Counted from the stretch's first letter, positions 10,478 through 22,270 are shown. The stretch: 64,000 nt of DNA from Trema orientale (GCA_002914845.1 JXTC01000060.1:259833-323832), one strand, 5' to 3'. The notes: generated from the sequence alone by a model not told the origin. Numbers and translations: made by a program.

Positions 10478-12299
10478 AAAGCCGTCGAGAGTGATTGTAA
10501 TGTACTCAAAGTTATGTTATTTAATGGTACTTTTTCCAAAGAAAAAACCGGTATTATTTGTATTATTTTTATTTTAATTTTGTACAAAAATTTTATATTA
10601 TGCCCCGTGAATGTGTACATTGCATCAAATTAACATCTGATATCGATCAATAATGTCTTGAAAATCTTGTCTCTTACTCTTTACTTTATGCATCTTTAAA
10701 TTTTTTTAATCAAACCAATTTTCTTGTGCCTATGTCTTTATACGGTGCGCTATACAGTTCATAGAAGTTTCTATGGTATATATGTAGTGTATAACTGCGT
10801 TTTTCTTGACATTGATATGTGTTTCAATTTTTTTTTTTTTTTTTTTTGGGTCTTATTTGCATAAATAAGACTATAAAAGTTTATTGACTATCAATTTACA
10901 TGCCAATGTGCTTTTTAAAATTTCAATTATGTTTTATTATAAGTTGGACAAGAATATTTGTGTAAGTCATTAGCACAATTAAGGCTTAAGATTATTTTCC
11001 TATTTCTGGAAGGAGAATGATATTATAAAGAAAAACGTAATTGGATATTTTAATTTAAATCAAAACTTTGTTATGCTATTAGTATGATATTTCTCTTTTT
11101 TTAGTTCTCTTCTTCTTCTTTAATTATACAACAACCACAGTTTTTTTATATACTTTCGTACTTTAAACACTTCTTTTCAGTACACAGTTATTTACTTTTT
11201 GTTTTTGTCCCTCTAAATGCTAGACACAATTGGTGAAAAAAGAATTTAATAAAAAATTAAGAAACGGGCACGCGCCAAATTAACTAGTATTTATGTATTT
11301 GTCGAATGTTCTACTCTACAATAAATGGAAATGATATATACGGAGGATAATGTATTTTTTCAAAAATAAACCCTTGTTATCATATGTAGATAAATATACA
11401 TTTATGGAGACGCCGATAATGCACATAGGGTTAATAATATTGACAACGCCAAATCACATTAAAAAAAATATTTTATTTTTTTGTTTTTTTTTTTTTTTCC
11501 AAAGCACCTAGCTTATTGGTAAAAAGACTAAATTGACAGAATAATACATCTAAAAATTACAAATCTGAAAACGCTCACTACATCCCCTTCTTGAACAAGA
11601 TCTTAGAGCCAAATTTCCTTTTTCTTTTTTCTCTTTTTTTTCGTTCCTTCCTTCTTCTTTATACTCCATCTCCTCCCTAATATCTACCACTAGTTCAGTA
11701 TTATCCATCACATATGTTTATTCTTTTCACTCCTTTCTTTATTCTTCAGTTTATTTAATTTTTCTCTCTTTGGTTACTTTTTTTTTTTAAAAAAAGTGGG
11801 GCTTAACATTTAATATTTCTCTCTTTGGTTATCTTTTTTTTTTTTAAGTGGGGCTTAACTAATGACATCCAATTATTACAAATTAAAGGAAAATACCTAA
11901 TACTACCCAATCCCCACCCCACCCCATTAGGGATAATAGGTTTGAAAGCAAGCAATAAGAAAAATGTCTAGGTTCAATAATTCCCCAACCATATTTTAAA
12001 CACGTAATCTTCTAATTTCCCTCTTACATTAATTAATCCAGTAAAGTTGTCAAATGAGAATTCAAATGTATTCACAAGCTCCTTTCCAAGACATAAGTGA
12101 AAATACCTAGACAAGCTAATATGTTACTCCTAACATAAATTGACCAGATTCATTAAGTTTGGTAATTTTCACACAAAGGTTGCACAAGTCATATAGGTAT
12201 ATTCCTATCCTATGCAAACTCAACCTACATTAGGTGATCTTATGTTATTTTGCCTAAGTCCAAACCTAAATTCTCCTTCCCCAGTTTATAAAGGTTTCA
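10478..12299. other. AT-rich intergenic region, nothing recognised
   Basis: Long T-runs (10830-10847, 11480-11498) and low-complexity AT DNA. A short direct repeat around 11757-11853 repeats TTTCTCTCTTTGGTTA and GTGGGGCTTAAC with a period of about 60 bp. The first part (10478-10620) may be non-coding 3' DNA of the hAT element. I found no gene. Confidence 0.45.
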
Positions 12300-13340
12300 C
12301 TCAACAATCTATTTAGTGATCAATTAAATAGAAGCAATAAGCGCAAGGTAAAACAAATAACTCAACAATAGATTTGATTAATGAAAAAAGAGAAATAAAC
12401 GAACACAAGATACTAGGTTGGTCCACATAGTAAAATTAGACCAAGAAATATTTAGTTCATAATATAAATTGAGAATAATAACATTTTCATACAATGAATT
12501 CAAGAAATACAAAATATCAAAGAGAAAAGAGTTTTAGAATTCCCCCTCTTTGAAGAGCTTGAAGGTATTAATAGAGGTTGTCAATCTCCTCCTCTAAGAT
12601 TAGTTCTTGCTCTCTTGATTCCTCTCTCAAATATTTGCTCTCAATAATATCATTCTATAAATATGAAAAATACATAGAAAAACTCACAAGAAAATGAAGA
12701 GAAAAAGCTAAGAACAAACTATGGTGTTGATTTTACGGAGGAAGTCAAGAAATGGAAGTGGTTGGAGCATGTCTTCGTCATCATCTTCTTCTTCTTCTTC
12801 CTCTCCTCCTATAGCTGCCGCTCTCTCTTTCTCTCTATCCCAACATGCCTCTTTGAACCCCAAAGATATGATTTTAAAGAGGAGGCTTGTGCAAATCTAA
12901 GGTAGATTGAATTTGGATCCAGCCGTCAATTATTGGCTCGGGACGCAGAAACTGGCACCGCGGCGCTATTTTTGGCACTGCGACGCCAAAAGTTCCCGAG
13001 ACTTTATGTTGGGCGCCACTTTCCTGCTGGTTTGATGCCTCGGTTTCCCAGGTACGCCATTTCTTCGTTTGACCTCCGATTTGCCTTATTTTTATTGCGT
13101 TACGACTGTATCACTTCAATTCTAATGGCTTAAAAGATCCATTTGTGAGGCATCAATTCATCTTATTTTGCATCAAACACCTTCCTATGTACACAAACAC
13201 ACAAAATATCAAAACAACAAGGAAAACAATTGAAACAACTTAAAATAAATACGAACATAGCAAAACTTAAGGCATAATAGTGCTGGATAACTCTAATTTT
13301 GTGGAGTTAACACACCTCCAAACTTAAGATTTTGCTAGTC
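12300..13340 (-). mobile_element. Gypsy-like LTR with polypurine tract, copy 2
   Basis: On the minus strand, 13355-13305 reads GCTCGAGGACTAGCAAAATC, then TTAAGTTTGGAGGTG, then TGTTAACTCC. This arrangement (GCTCGAGGAC, purine-rich AAGTTTGGAGG, LTR start TG) is the familiar 3' junction of plant Ty3-gypsy elements. The LTR would run from about 13312 towards lower coordinates. It contains an imperfect hairpin at its start (TAACTCTA...TGGAGTTA), a GC-rich GGCGCC-bearing core at 12950-13060, and a CTTCTTCTTC tract near 12785. The lower boundary is not defined. No reverse transcriptase or integrase is attached, so this is a 3' remnant or near-solo LTR. Confidence 0.55.
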
Positions 13341-13834
13341 CTCGAGCAAAAGAAAAAAAAAACACCTAAAGACACACAAGAGGTAATGTACTAATACTGA
13401 TGCTTTCCGATTGGTTCCTTAATACTCATGTGATAATATAACTTAGAGAAAAGTGCAAATGTTGGCTAAGTATTAAGAATAACTCAAAAGCAAGTCCCAT
13501 CTCAGATCTAAGTTTCCGTGTGTGTGTGTGTAAATGCCTTTCTCCTATTATTGTTTGAAATCCAGATAAGTTTATACAAGCATGTATTAAGCACAAATCT
13601 TAAAAATATTAATCAAGTTCCATAAGTTTGCTTTTCAAATCTATCTCCACTAATGTAGATAAACATAATACTAAAGATCAAAAGGTCTTCATTAAGCTTG
13701 TAATGTAGGCTTAGGTAAAGGGATGATATTTTGGATAAAGTAAGCTCAAATCATCCTTAAGCATATTAAATTTAGGACTCATGTAGAGCTATTCTTTCAC
13801 ACACCAAGTAACACGCAAAATTAACATTTTGCAG
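13341..13834. other. Non-coding stretch between gypsy-like LTR and copia piece
   Basis: AT-rich with a TG microsatellite (GTGTGTGTGTGTG, 13518-13530). It may be the degenerate non-coding 3' end of the gypsy-like element. No open frame of interest was found. Confidence 0.4.
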
Positions 13835-14500
13835 AAATCATCGCACTTCATGAAGCAAGCAAAGAATGTGTATGGTTGAGATTTCTAGTACAACATATCC
13901 AAATTTCATGTGGGCTACTTACAATTAATGAAAGCCCAACAAAATTGTTCGAAGATAATACAGCCTGTATTGCTCAAATAAGAGGAGGTTATATCAAAAG
14001 TGACAGAACTAAGCACATCTCACCGAAATTCTTTTTTACACATGAACTCTAAAAGACAATGAAAACATGTGTTTTAGATATGGAATGAGAGGACATTGGT
14101 CTCGTACATGTCGTACACCAAAGCATATTATTAACCTCTATCAGGCCTCATTGAAAGGAAAAGAAAAAACTATAGAAACAAATTTTGCAAATCTTAATGA
14201 TGCTATGGATCTTAAAGAACCTATGGATCCTAATTATCTTATAGATTTTAATAACTTTGGTATAGAAGACTACCTTCAGAATCATGATAATCTTATTGAC
14301 GGAAACAAGAAGACCATGTGATGTTACACTAAGTTATTTCTAGGAGTTTTAAATGTGTGATATGTGTTGTTTGAGTGTGTTGAAAGTTGCAGTTTGTGGT
14401 TTTAAAAATCTAGTATGATTTGCATTATGGTTTGTGATTTTTAATTTTAGTATGATGTTTTTAGTGTGTACCTAATTTTAAAATAAATACATTTATCTTT
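13835..14500 (+). pseudogene. Inverted copia piece: RNase H C-half joined to gag zinc knuckle
   Basis: On the plus strand, 13835-14050 encodes the second half of a copia RNase H (AEIIALHEASKECVWLR, then KLFEDNTACIAQIRGG, then RTKHISPKFFFTHEL, stop). It is joined directly to 14067-14321, the end of a copia gag with a CCHC-type knuckle (CFRYGMRGHWSRTC, then RTPKHIINLYQASLK). The first zinc-binding Cys pair is altered: C-F-R-Y stands where C-x-x-C is expected. 14322-14500 resembles the AT-rich spacer that follows gag. Both pieces are missing from the minus-strand copia element that begins at 14501, and the RNase H break falls at the same codons. This is best read as an inverted part of that element. 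Confidence 0.7.
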
Positions 14501-17500
14501 GAGGAAGTAGCTGCAATAGTTTGCTTTGCTGAATGCCAAGATATAGTTGTACCACCATATGTGAATAAATACCATGTTTGCGATCTTGCTTTACGTGGAT
14601 CAGATAGGTAACCAGCATCTGCATAACCAATTAGTTCTGACTTTGCTTATTTTGAATAGAACAAACCTTTATAAGTTGTACCACGAAGATAACAAAATAT
14701 TTGTTTGACCCCATTCCAATGTCTACGTATTGGAGAAGAGCTATATCTTGCTAATAGATTAACTGAAAATATTATATCTGGTCGTGTACAATTAGCGAGA
14801 TACATTAATGCCCCAATTGCACTTAGATATAGTACTTCCAGACTAAGATTTTCTTCGTTATTTTCTTGCGGACGAAAATAATCTTTCTCAATATTAAGAG
14901 ATCGTACAACCATCAGAGTACTTATTTGATGAGCTTTATCCATATTGAAATGTTTTAGAAGATGATTGATGTACAAAAATCCCTTATGATAAATGCTCAA
15001 TTTGTAGGCTAAGACAAAATTTTGTCTTTCCTAGATCTTTCATCTCGAATTCCTTTTTCAAAAATTTTATATTCTCTATAAGCTTATCTGGAGTCCTAAT
15101 AATATTTAAATCATCAACATACACTGCAATAATAGTAAATCCATTTTTTGATTTCTTAGTAAAAACACAAGGATAAATAGGATTATTTATGTAACCTTCT
15201 TTCAAGAGATATTCACTAAAACGATTGTACCACATACGTCCTGATTGTTTTAAACCATACAAAGATCTTTGCAATTTCACTGAATATATCTCTCGGTTAC
15301 ATGCTTCTGGTATTTTAAGTCCTTTGGGAACTTTCATGTAAATATCTTTATCAATAGAGCCATATAAGTAAGCTATAACAATATCCATAAGACGCATGTG
15401 AAGATTTTCAGAAATTGCCATGCTGATTAAAAATCTAAACATAATTGCATCCACCACTGGAGAATATGTCTCCTCATAATCGATACCCAGTTTCTGTGAA
15501 AACCCTTGTGCTACAAGTCGAGCTTTATATCTTGCGACCTCATTCTTCTCATTATGTTTCCGAACAAATACCCACTTGTAACCTACAGGCTTTACACCTT
15601 TAGGTGTTTAAGTTATAGGTCCAAAAACTTCACGCTTTGTAAGCGAATTTAATTCTTCTCGGATTGCGTCTTTCCATTTTGGCTAATCATTTCTTTGTCG
15701 ACATTATTCAATAGATTTCGGTTCAAGATCCTTGCTTTCATTTATAATATCAGTAGCTACTATATATGCAAACTTGTTAGCAACAATAATTTTGTTTCGA
15801 TTCTATCTTTTTCCTGTAGTGATATAACTTATTGAAATCTCTTCATTTTCTATAATTTTAGGTACCTGAACCTCTTGTGGGGTTATTTGATTATTTGTGT
15901 CCACTACTTGGTTCAAAATTATATTCTCTGCTTGAGTATTACTAATTTCATAAGTGCTAACACGCTTATTTTACTCTTTTCTTTTTCTTGGATTTTTATC
16001 TTTGGAACCGATTGGTCTACCACATTTCTGGCGTTCTGTAGACGTATTTGCTAATGCGCTTGAAGATCATCTTATAGGGACATCAATTCTAATAGGAGCA
16101 TTTACAGCTGGTATATGTAACTTAGTTACTTTCTTAATGTCAGTAAATGCATCTGGTAATTGATTCGCAACATTTGCAAATAAATAATCTTTTTAACTTC
16201 CATCTCACATTGATTAGTATGATGACCAAAGTGAGATATTGATGATGTATTCCAAAAGATTTTTTGTCTTTCCAACTGTTGTCTTTCTCTTCCCAATATT
16301 GGGAAAACTATTTCATCAAATTGACAGTCAGCAAACCTTGTTGTGAATATGTCACCCGTCAAGGGTTCAAGATATCTAATAATAGATGGGGAATCATACC
16401 CAACATAAATTCCTAGTCTTCTTTGTGGACCCATTTTGGTGCGTTGTGGTGGAGCAATCGAGACATATACTGCACAACCAAAAATTCTTAAATGGGATAT
16501 GTTTGGTTCTTGACCAAATACAAGTTGTATTGGGGAGTATTCATGATATATGGTTGGCCTAATGCGAATAAGTGCTGCAGCATGCAATATAGCATGTCCC
16601 CAAGCATAGCTAGGCAAATTAGTTTTCATAAGTAATGGCCTAACAATCAATTTTAGACGTTTAATTAATTATTCCGCTAACCCATTTTGGGTATGTGTGT
16701 GGGCAACAGAGGGTGCTCAATTGTAATCCCTATTGACATGCAGTAATCATTAAAAGCTTGAGACGTAAATTCTCCTGCATTGTCAAGACGAATTTTCTTA
16801 ATTGTATAATCTGGAAATTTTGCTCGTAGACGGATTATCTGAGCAAGAAGTTTTGCAAATGTAACATTACGAGTTGATAATAGACAAACATGTGACCAAC
16901 GTATTGATGCATGTATTAGTACCATAAAATAGCAAAATGGTCCACATGCAGGGATAATAGGCCCACATATATCCCCTTGTATTCGCTCTAAAAATGTAGA
17001 AGATTCAATTGCAACTTTAACTAATGATGGCCTAATAATCAACTTTCCTTGAAAACATGCAGCATATGAAAATTCACTAGCTAATAAAATCTTCTGGTTC
17101 TTTAAAGGATGTCCATGTGAATTTTCTATAATTCTTCGCCTCATTATTGAATCCGGATGACCTAAACAATCATGCCAAAGAATAAAAGTCTTTGGATCAT
17201 GAAGTTTCTGATTTATCACAATATTGGACTCAATTGTATTTATGTATGTATAGTATAGTCCTGAAGAAAGAGATGGCAACTTTTCTAAAATATCCTTCTG
17301 GCATGAAACGGTAGAAGTAATACATAAATATTCTATATTATTTTCATTTGTGGTCTCGATATGATAACCATTACTATGTATATCCTTAAAACTTAGGATT
17401 TCTCTTTGATCTACTGGCATATAAAGCATTGTCATTAGAGCCTTGCCCTTTCTCTTGCTTTTTCTTTGCATAGTTTTTCTTATAATTTGGGGAGTTCCCA

Positions 17501-18659
17501 TTATGACCACCACGATGCCAAGTATTATTACGACCACGTCCTCGGCCATGACCACGACTACGACCACGACCATAATTTTGAACACGACCACGATCACGTC
17601 CATTAAAAGATGTTGTATTCACTTCAGGGAATGATTTAGTTCCATCCACTTCAGGAAATGGCTTAAAACCAATAGCATTCACATCTGGGAATGGAGTTGA
17701 ACCAGTTGGATGTGATTGGTGGTTTTTCATTAGTAATTCATTATTTTACTCTGCCACTAGAAGACAAGATATCAACTCTGAATATTTTTTGAAACCTCGT
17801 TCTCTGCATTGCTGTTGCAGGAGCACATTTGAGGCATGCCAGGTTGAAAAAGTTTTTTCTAATATGTCTTCATTAGTAATCTTCTCCCCGCATAATTTCA
17901 ATTGAGAGCTAATCTTAAAAATTACGGAGTTATATTCACTAACAGTTTTAAAATCTAGCAAGCGCAAGTGCATCTAATCATAGCGAGCTTTTGGGAGTAT
18001 TACAGTCTTTTGGTGGTCATATCTTTCCTTTAAATTTAGCCAAAGGATTAGTGGATTAGTTACCGTAAGATATTCAGATTTCAATCCTTCATGAAGATGA
18101 CGTCGAAGGAATATCATCGCTTTTGCGCGATCCTGTTGGGATGCTTTATTCCCTTCTTTGATCGTCTCTCCAAAGTTTATAGCATCAAGGTGGATTTGAG
18201 CATCAAGAGTCCATGCTAAATAATTTCCTTCCGAAATATCAAGAGCTACAAACTCTAGTTTTGCCAAGTTTACCATAATATAAGCTCACACAAAGAAATG
18301 ATAGTAGGAGATTATTCATGCTGATAACGTAATATGAAAATATAGTAAAGGACAAATACCATAAGAGAAAAGATAGGTAAAAGAGAGACAATAGAAATAT
18401 AGCATACTATTTTTATATCACTTCACAAGCTACACACTTCTCTATTTATAGGCCAATGCTCATGAATATGAGGTAAACATAAAGTCATGAGTTACATAAG
18501 TTACAATGGAGTTAATATATGAATTATAACACTATTAAGTAAATGATTTGAATAAAAGGGTTAAAGATGGCTTTAAGAGGGATGTTATCCAACTCAATAT
18601 TCATATAGTAGGTTATGGAATACCAAAGGTGGCATTCACTATTTATTAGTTTTATCACA
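14501..18659 (-). mobile_element. Ty1-copia retrotransposon, degenerate and rearranged
   Basis: Order on the minus strand: probable 5' LTR about 18659-18335 (starts TGTGATAAAA, followed by a leader with ACGTTATCAGCATG). Next is gag (18276-17974 MVNLAKLEF..., 17973-17746, 17730-17386 with a Gly-Arg-rich RGRSRGHGRGRGR tract). GAG-pre-integrase and integrase follow (17603-16677: LWHDCLGHPD, then IQGDICGPI, then IRLDNAGEF), then the integrase tail (16650-16126: HLRIFGCAVYVSI). Reverse transcriptase comes next (15457-14984: YGLKQSGRMWYNR, AVYVDDLNII; 15000-14647: LMYLANCTRPDI), and last RNase H up to IAATSS at 14501. Frameshifts and stops separate nearly every block. The gag zinc knuckle and protease are missing from their place. 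No 3' LTR was found. Confidence 0.85.
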
Positions 18660-18780
18660 TATCAATATATTTTCATATTCTAAATATGAAAAAAGGGTCA
18701 TTTTTTAAATGATTTTCAAAATTCTGCTATTTTTTAACGATGTTTGAGAAACAACCATTTTACAAATTATGATCCAAAAT

Positions 18781-19513
18781 TCAGTCATTTTCTGCCTCTG
18801 CCTCAGCTTCTCTAATCTCCTTCTGCCATTTCTCAGACTCATCCTGGTTGTGGGGCACTGCATACCACATTACACGTATGTTAGAAATCATAATCATGGA
18901 ATGCGAGTACCACTCCCTCGCAATATTCCTAGAGAACAAGGAAACGATTCCACCCATACTAGAATCAGCAGCTCCTTGTTGCGATACGAATGCCATCAAT
19001 TCAGGGATTGTGAGGATAATGCTTGCCATTCGCTCCTTCCTTGAGACCACACGAGTGTACTTGGTGTGAGATACCCGTTCAAGAAATGCTCTGTCCAGGC
19101 GGAGTTAGTAAGGAAAGGAGATGGTTCAATAGCTCATTAAACCAACTGAACATGATACAGATAGAACAATTCCTGAAATCATGCTACTAACTACTGGTAG
19201 AACTGAAATTCAAGGCGCCAATAAATGCCGTGAACTAAATATTTAACTTACAGTAATAATATTGGAATTTATCATGCCAAAAAAAAAAAAGGACAGGTTA
19301 GTCAATCTTTCAGGTTTTTATACTTTATTGAAATCAGAAAACTGAACCACATTTCAAACATGCAACAGTTTCTATGAATCTGTACCGCATACAAAACTCA
19401 CCAAGCAACTCTGGAGACACATAGGGACCAACATGCTCTTGATTTTCACCGATACTATATATCATCCTACTTCAGCACCGGATTGAGAGTTCCCATCAAC
19501 TCTGTGTTCCAAC
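18781..19513 (-). pseudogene. Fragment of GYF-domain (Tat-SF1/ELF9-like) gene, frameshifted
   Basis: Minus-strand exons 19513-19402 (ATG at 19465-19463), 19090-18960 and 18857-18781 join by GT-AG introns. The first gives MIYSIGENQEHVGPYVSPEL. The second gives EHFLNGYLTPSTLVWSQGRS then EWQALSS, and after a 2-nt surplus at the LSS/IPEL junction, IPELMAFVSQQGAADS. The third gives PHNQDESEKWQKEIREAEAE and a stop. GENQ.H.GPY....L..HF.NGYL..TLVW..GRSEW..LSSIPEL is the pattern of the GYF_2 domain at the N terminus of plant HIV Tat-specific factor 1 homologues (ELF9-type splicing-associated proteins), where an acidic EKWQ.E..EAEAEAE stretch follows. The RNA-recognition domains are absent; sequence after 18781 is repeat-like and the copia LTR starts 122 bp away. 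Domain identity rests on remembered family patterns. Confidence 0.65.
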
Positions 19514-20488
19514 CTAGAAAACCAGATACAGGAAAACAACCATCTTACATACATAGATATAATATTCTTTTCTTCTAAAGCTAAAAGCAATCATGTCCAT
19601 GTAGTATTAAGAATAATAAAATAAAGTATAGAAGGGAAGTCCATGAATGGAGTATGCCCTAAAAACACAATGGCTTAAGAAATAGAACAAAACCTTAAGA
19701 AGCCCAATAATTTTTGTTAGTTATCGTTTTGTTTGATTGATTGATTGAATTAATTAGTTAATTAAGTTGCTAAGCAAAGAACCAATTCATGGAAACTAAT
19801 CCCCATCCGTGACAGTAATTATAAACCCTGAACCCCCATTCTCAATTTATTATGTGATATTTGAACCAAACGATTCAAGCTAAACCTACCCATTTGAAAA
19901 CCTAAGGTTAAAAACAAAAAACAAACTCACGCTTAACTAATCACATAACATAGAATACAAAAAAAAATAAATTGGTATGTGAAAGTCTTCTTCTCCAGCA
20001 AATATAAATAAATTATAAAATTTGATAAGAAAATTGGGTAAACCAGTGAGGAGTAGTTGTTTCTGAGGTTTTAGTGCTCTGCTATGCTCTGCTTTCTTCT
20101 TCTTTCTTCTTATTGAAATTTCAATTACGAATAGAATGAGGAGTTAGGAATGGTAGAATATGGTATGGAAGCTCCCTTTCAAAAAAGAAAATGAATTTAG
20201 TATGGAAGCTTTCGCGCCTGTTTGGACACAAAGCTCTACTAATGCCATACCCCATACTACCGTTATCCATCACTAACCCAAACCCGGAAAAACAAAAAAA
20301 AAAAAGAAAAAATAATAACAAAAATAAAAGGGTAAACGAAAAAAAAAAAAAAAGTTATCTTTCTTTCCACTCCATCTGCAAACTGACAAACTTCGTTGTT
20401 GTTCCCTTCCCTACTAGGGTTCCTGCTGCGCAACCCCCAAATACAAACCCCAAACGGACGGCTGCTAGGGAGAGAGTGAGTGAGAGCG
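19514..20488. promoter_or_regulatory. Divergent intergenic region between GYF fragment and PPR gene
   Basis: About 1 kb separates two coding starts that point away from each other, so promoters for both should lie here. 20090-20115 is pyrimidine-rich on the plus strand (CTTTCTTCTTCTTTCTTCTT). On the minus strand a donor-like CAGTGAGGAG/CTCACTGGTTTACCC context at about 20040-20052 could end a non-coding first exon of the GYF-type gene. 20280-20355 is A-rich, and 20390-20488 is the probable short 5' leader of the PPR gene. No TATA box could be assigned with confidence. Confidence 0.4.
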
Positions 20489-22270
20489 ATGTGGAGGTCA
20501 TTTGTGGCTTCGAGAGCCTCTCTCTCCAGATACTCCCAGTCACTTTCCTCTAAAACCCTCGCCCATTTACCTCATTCTTCTCCTTCCTCAACGCCATTCT
20601 TTCCCTCCACATCCTCTCCGCTCCGAAACCCTAGATTCTTCTCCCAAGTTTCGACCAACCTCACCCATTCCGACCCTCATCTGTCTGAATCCACCGATGC
20701 GCCGGAACCAGACCCTTTTCCGGAGTCTTTCGCCGAAAATGGTGCTGCCCAGATGAACAATTTTGCTCCTTCGGATGGGATTGAGCAAGACTCAATGAGT
20801 TTCGGCGAGATTAGCTCTGCCCATTTGGACGTTTCTGCCTCTGATGAACTGTCCGATCAATTTGAAGAAAATGGCGATACCCGGACGGAGAACGAAGAGC
20901 AAGTACATGAGATTGATGTGGAGCAGTTGGAGAATTTGTTATCTCTCCTTCAGAGTAGCTCAGATGGGTCATTAGAATGGAGTCTCGACAAAATGGGCTT
21001 GAGCCTACACGAAGAATTTGTGGTAAGAGTACTTGAAACCCCTAATATTTTGAGTGAGAATCTGATTACTTTTTTCAAGTGGGCTTCGAAAGAGGTAGCC
21101 GAGTTTAGAGACACTACTAGTGTTGTTCATGCACTTGTTAGAGCTGTTTGTAGCAGTCCTAGGAAGAAAGATGCGTACGCGTTGTGGGATTTGGTGAAGG
21201 AGATTGGTGAGAGGGAAGATAAAGGTGTCTTGAGAGTGGAGAGTCTTAATGAATTGATTGCTTTGTTTTCTAAGTTGGGTAAAGCAAAGGCTGCCATGGA
21301 GGTATTTGACAAGTTTGAAGATTTTGGCTGTGAACCGAATGCAGATACATATTACTTCACGATTGATGCGCTTTGCAGGCGCTCATTCTTTGATTGGGCT
21401 TTGTCTGTTTCTGAGAAAATGGTCAATGCAGAGAGACTTCCTGATGCTGAGAAAGTTGGTAGGATCATATCCTGGTTTTGTAAAGGTAAGAAGGCTAAAG
21501 ATACTTATTTGATTTATGCATTGGCAAAGGAAAAAGAGCTGTATCCTCCTCGCTCTTCGGTTAATTTTCTGATCAGTTCGCTGTGCCGTGAGAATGAGAC
21601 CGTGAAATTAGCATTGGAGATGTTGGATGATTTTGCCAGTGATGCACGGAAACACGCGATTAAGCCATTTTCCGCTGTTATTCAAGGTTTGTGTAGGATA
21701 AAAGATGTTAGTGAGGCCAAAAATTTGCTTCTTAAGATGACAACAGATGGCCCACCTCCTGGAAATGCAGTTTTCAACTCAGTTATTCATGGTTTTTCCA
21801 AAGCTGGGGATATGGGAGAGGCCGTGCAAATGATGAAGCTGATGGAGAGTAGAGGGTTGAAACCAGATGTCTACACTTACACTGTTATTATTAGTGCTTA
21901 TGCCAATGGAGGTCAGATGGAGGAGGCTTGTAAAATCTTATCGAAAGCCAAAAAGAAGCATTCTAAACTGTGTCCTGTGACTTACCATACACTTATTCGC
22001 GGGTATTGCAAACTCGAAGATTTCGATAAGGCGCTAAAGTTGTTGGCTGAGATGAAAGATCATGGGGTTCAACCTAATGTTGATGAGTACAATAAATTGA
22101 TCCAATCTCTGTGCCTTAAGGCTTTAGATTGGGAGACAGCAGAGAAATTACTAGAGGAAATGAAAGAGAAGGATTTACATCTTAATGGGATTACAAGGGG
22201 CCTTATAAGAGCAGTTAAGGAAATGATGGTTGAGGAATTTGAGACAGCAAAGACTAGTCTAGAGTCCTAA
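20489..22270 (+). CDS. P-class pentatricopeptide repeat protein, probably mitochondrial
   Basis: An uninterrupted 593-residue frame without introns, as is usual for plant PPR genes. I start at the ATG at 20489 (MWRSFVASRASLSRYSQ); the codon at 20480 is GTG. Residues 1-52 are rich in Ser, Arg and Pro without acids and end in NPRFFSQVS, a plausible mitochondrial presequence with an R-x-F-S type cleavage site. Residues 55-150 are acidic and low in complexity. From about residue 250 to 575 run roughly nine 34-36-residue PPR motifs, for example NAVFNSVIHGFSKAGDMGEA, VYTYTVIISAYANGGQMEEA and VTYHTLIRGYCKLEDFDKAL. No E, DYW or SMR domain follows, so it is P-class. Such proteins bind organellar RNA and affect its stability, splicing or translation; the target cannot be read from here. 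It resembles Arabidopsis At3g02650-type proteins from memory. Confidence 0.93.
   Translation: MWRSFVASRASLSRYSQSLSSKTLAHLPHSSPSSTPFFPSTSSPLRNPRFFSQVSTNLTHSDPHLSESTDAPEPDPFPESFAENGAAQMNNFAPSDGIEQDSMSFGEISSAHLDVSASDELSDQFEENGDTRTENEEQVHEIDVEQLENLLSLLQSSSDGSLEWSLDKMGLSLHEEFVVRVLETPNILSENLITFFKWASKEVAEFRDTTSVVHALVRAVCSSPRKKDAYALWDLVKEIGEREDKGVLRVESLNELIALFSKLGKAKAAMEVFDKFEDFGCEPNADTYYFTIDALCRRSFFDWALSVSEKMVNAERLPDAEKVGRIISWFCKGKKAKDTYLIYALAKEKELYPPRSSVNFLISSLCRENETVKLALEMLDDFASDARKHAIKPFSAVIQGLCRIKDVSEAKNLLLKMTTDGPPPGNAVFNSVIHGFSKAGDMGEAVQMMKLMESRGLKPDVYTYTVIISAYANGGQMEEACKILSKAKKKHSKLCPVTYHTLIRGYCKLEDFDKALKLLAEMKDHGVQPNVDEYNKLIQSLCLKALDWETAEKLLEEMKEKDLHLNGITRGLIRAVKEMMVEEFETAKTSLES

Noticed and set aside
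18769-19069. Plus-strand open frames over the GYF fragment
   Set aside because: They are antisense shadows. The minus strand gives a recognisable domain and splice sites.
20480-20488. Start of the PPR protein at 20480
   Set aside because: The codon at 20480 is GTG; the first ATG in frame is at 20489, next to a good presequence.
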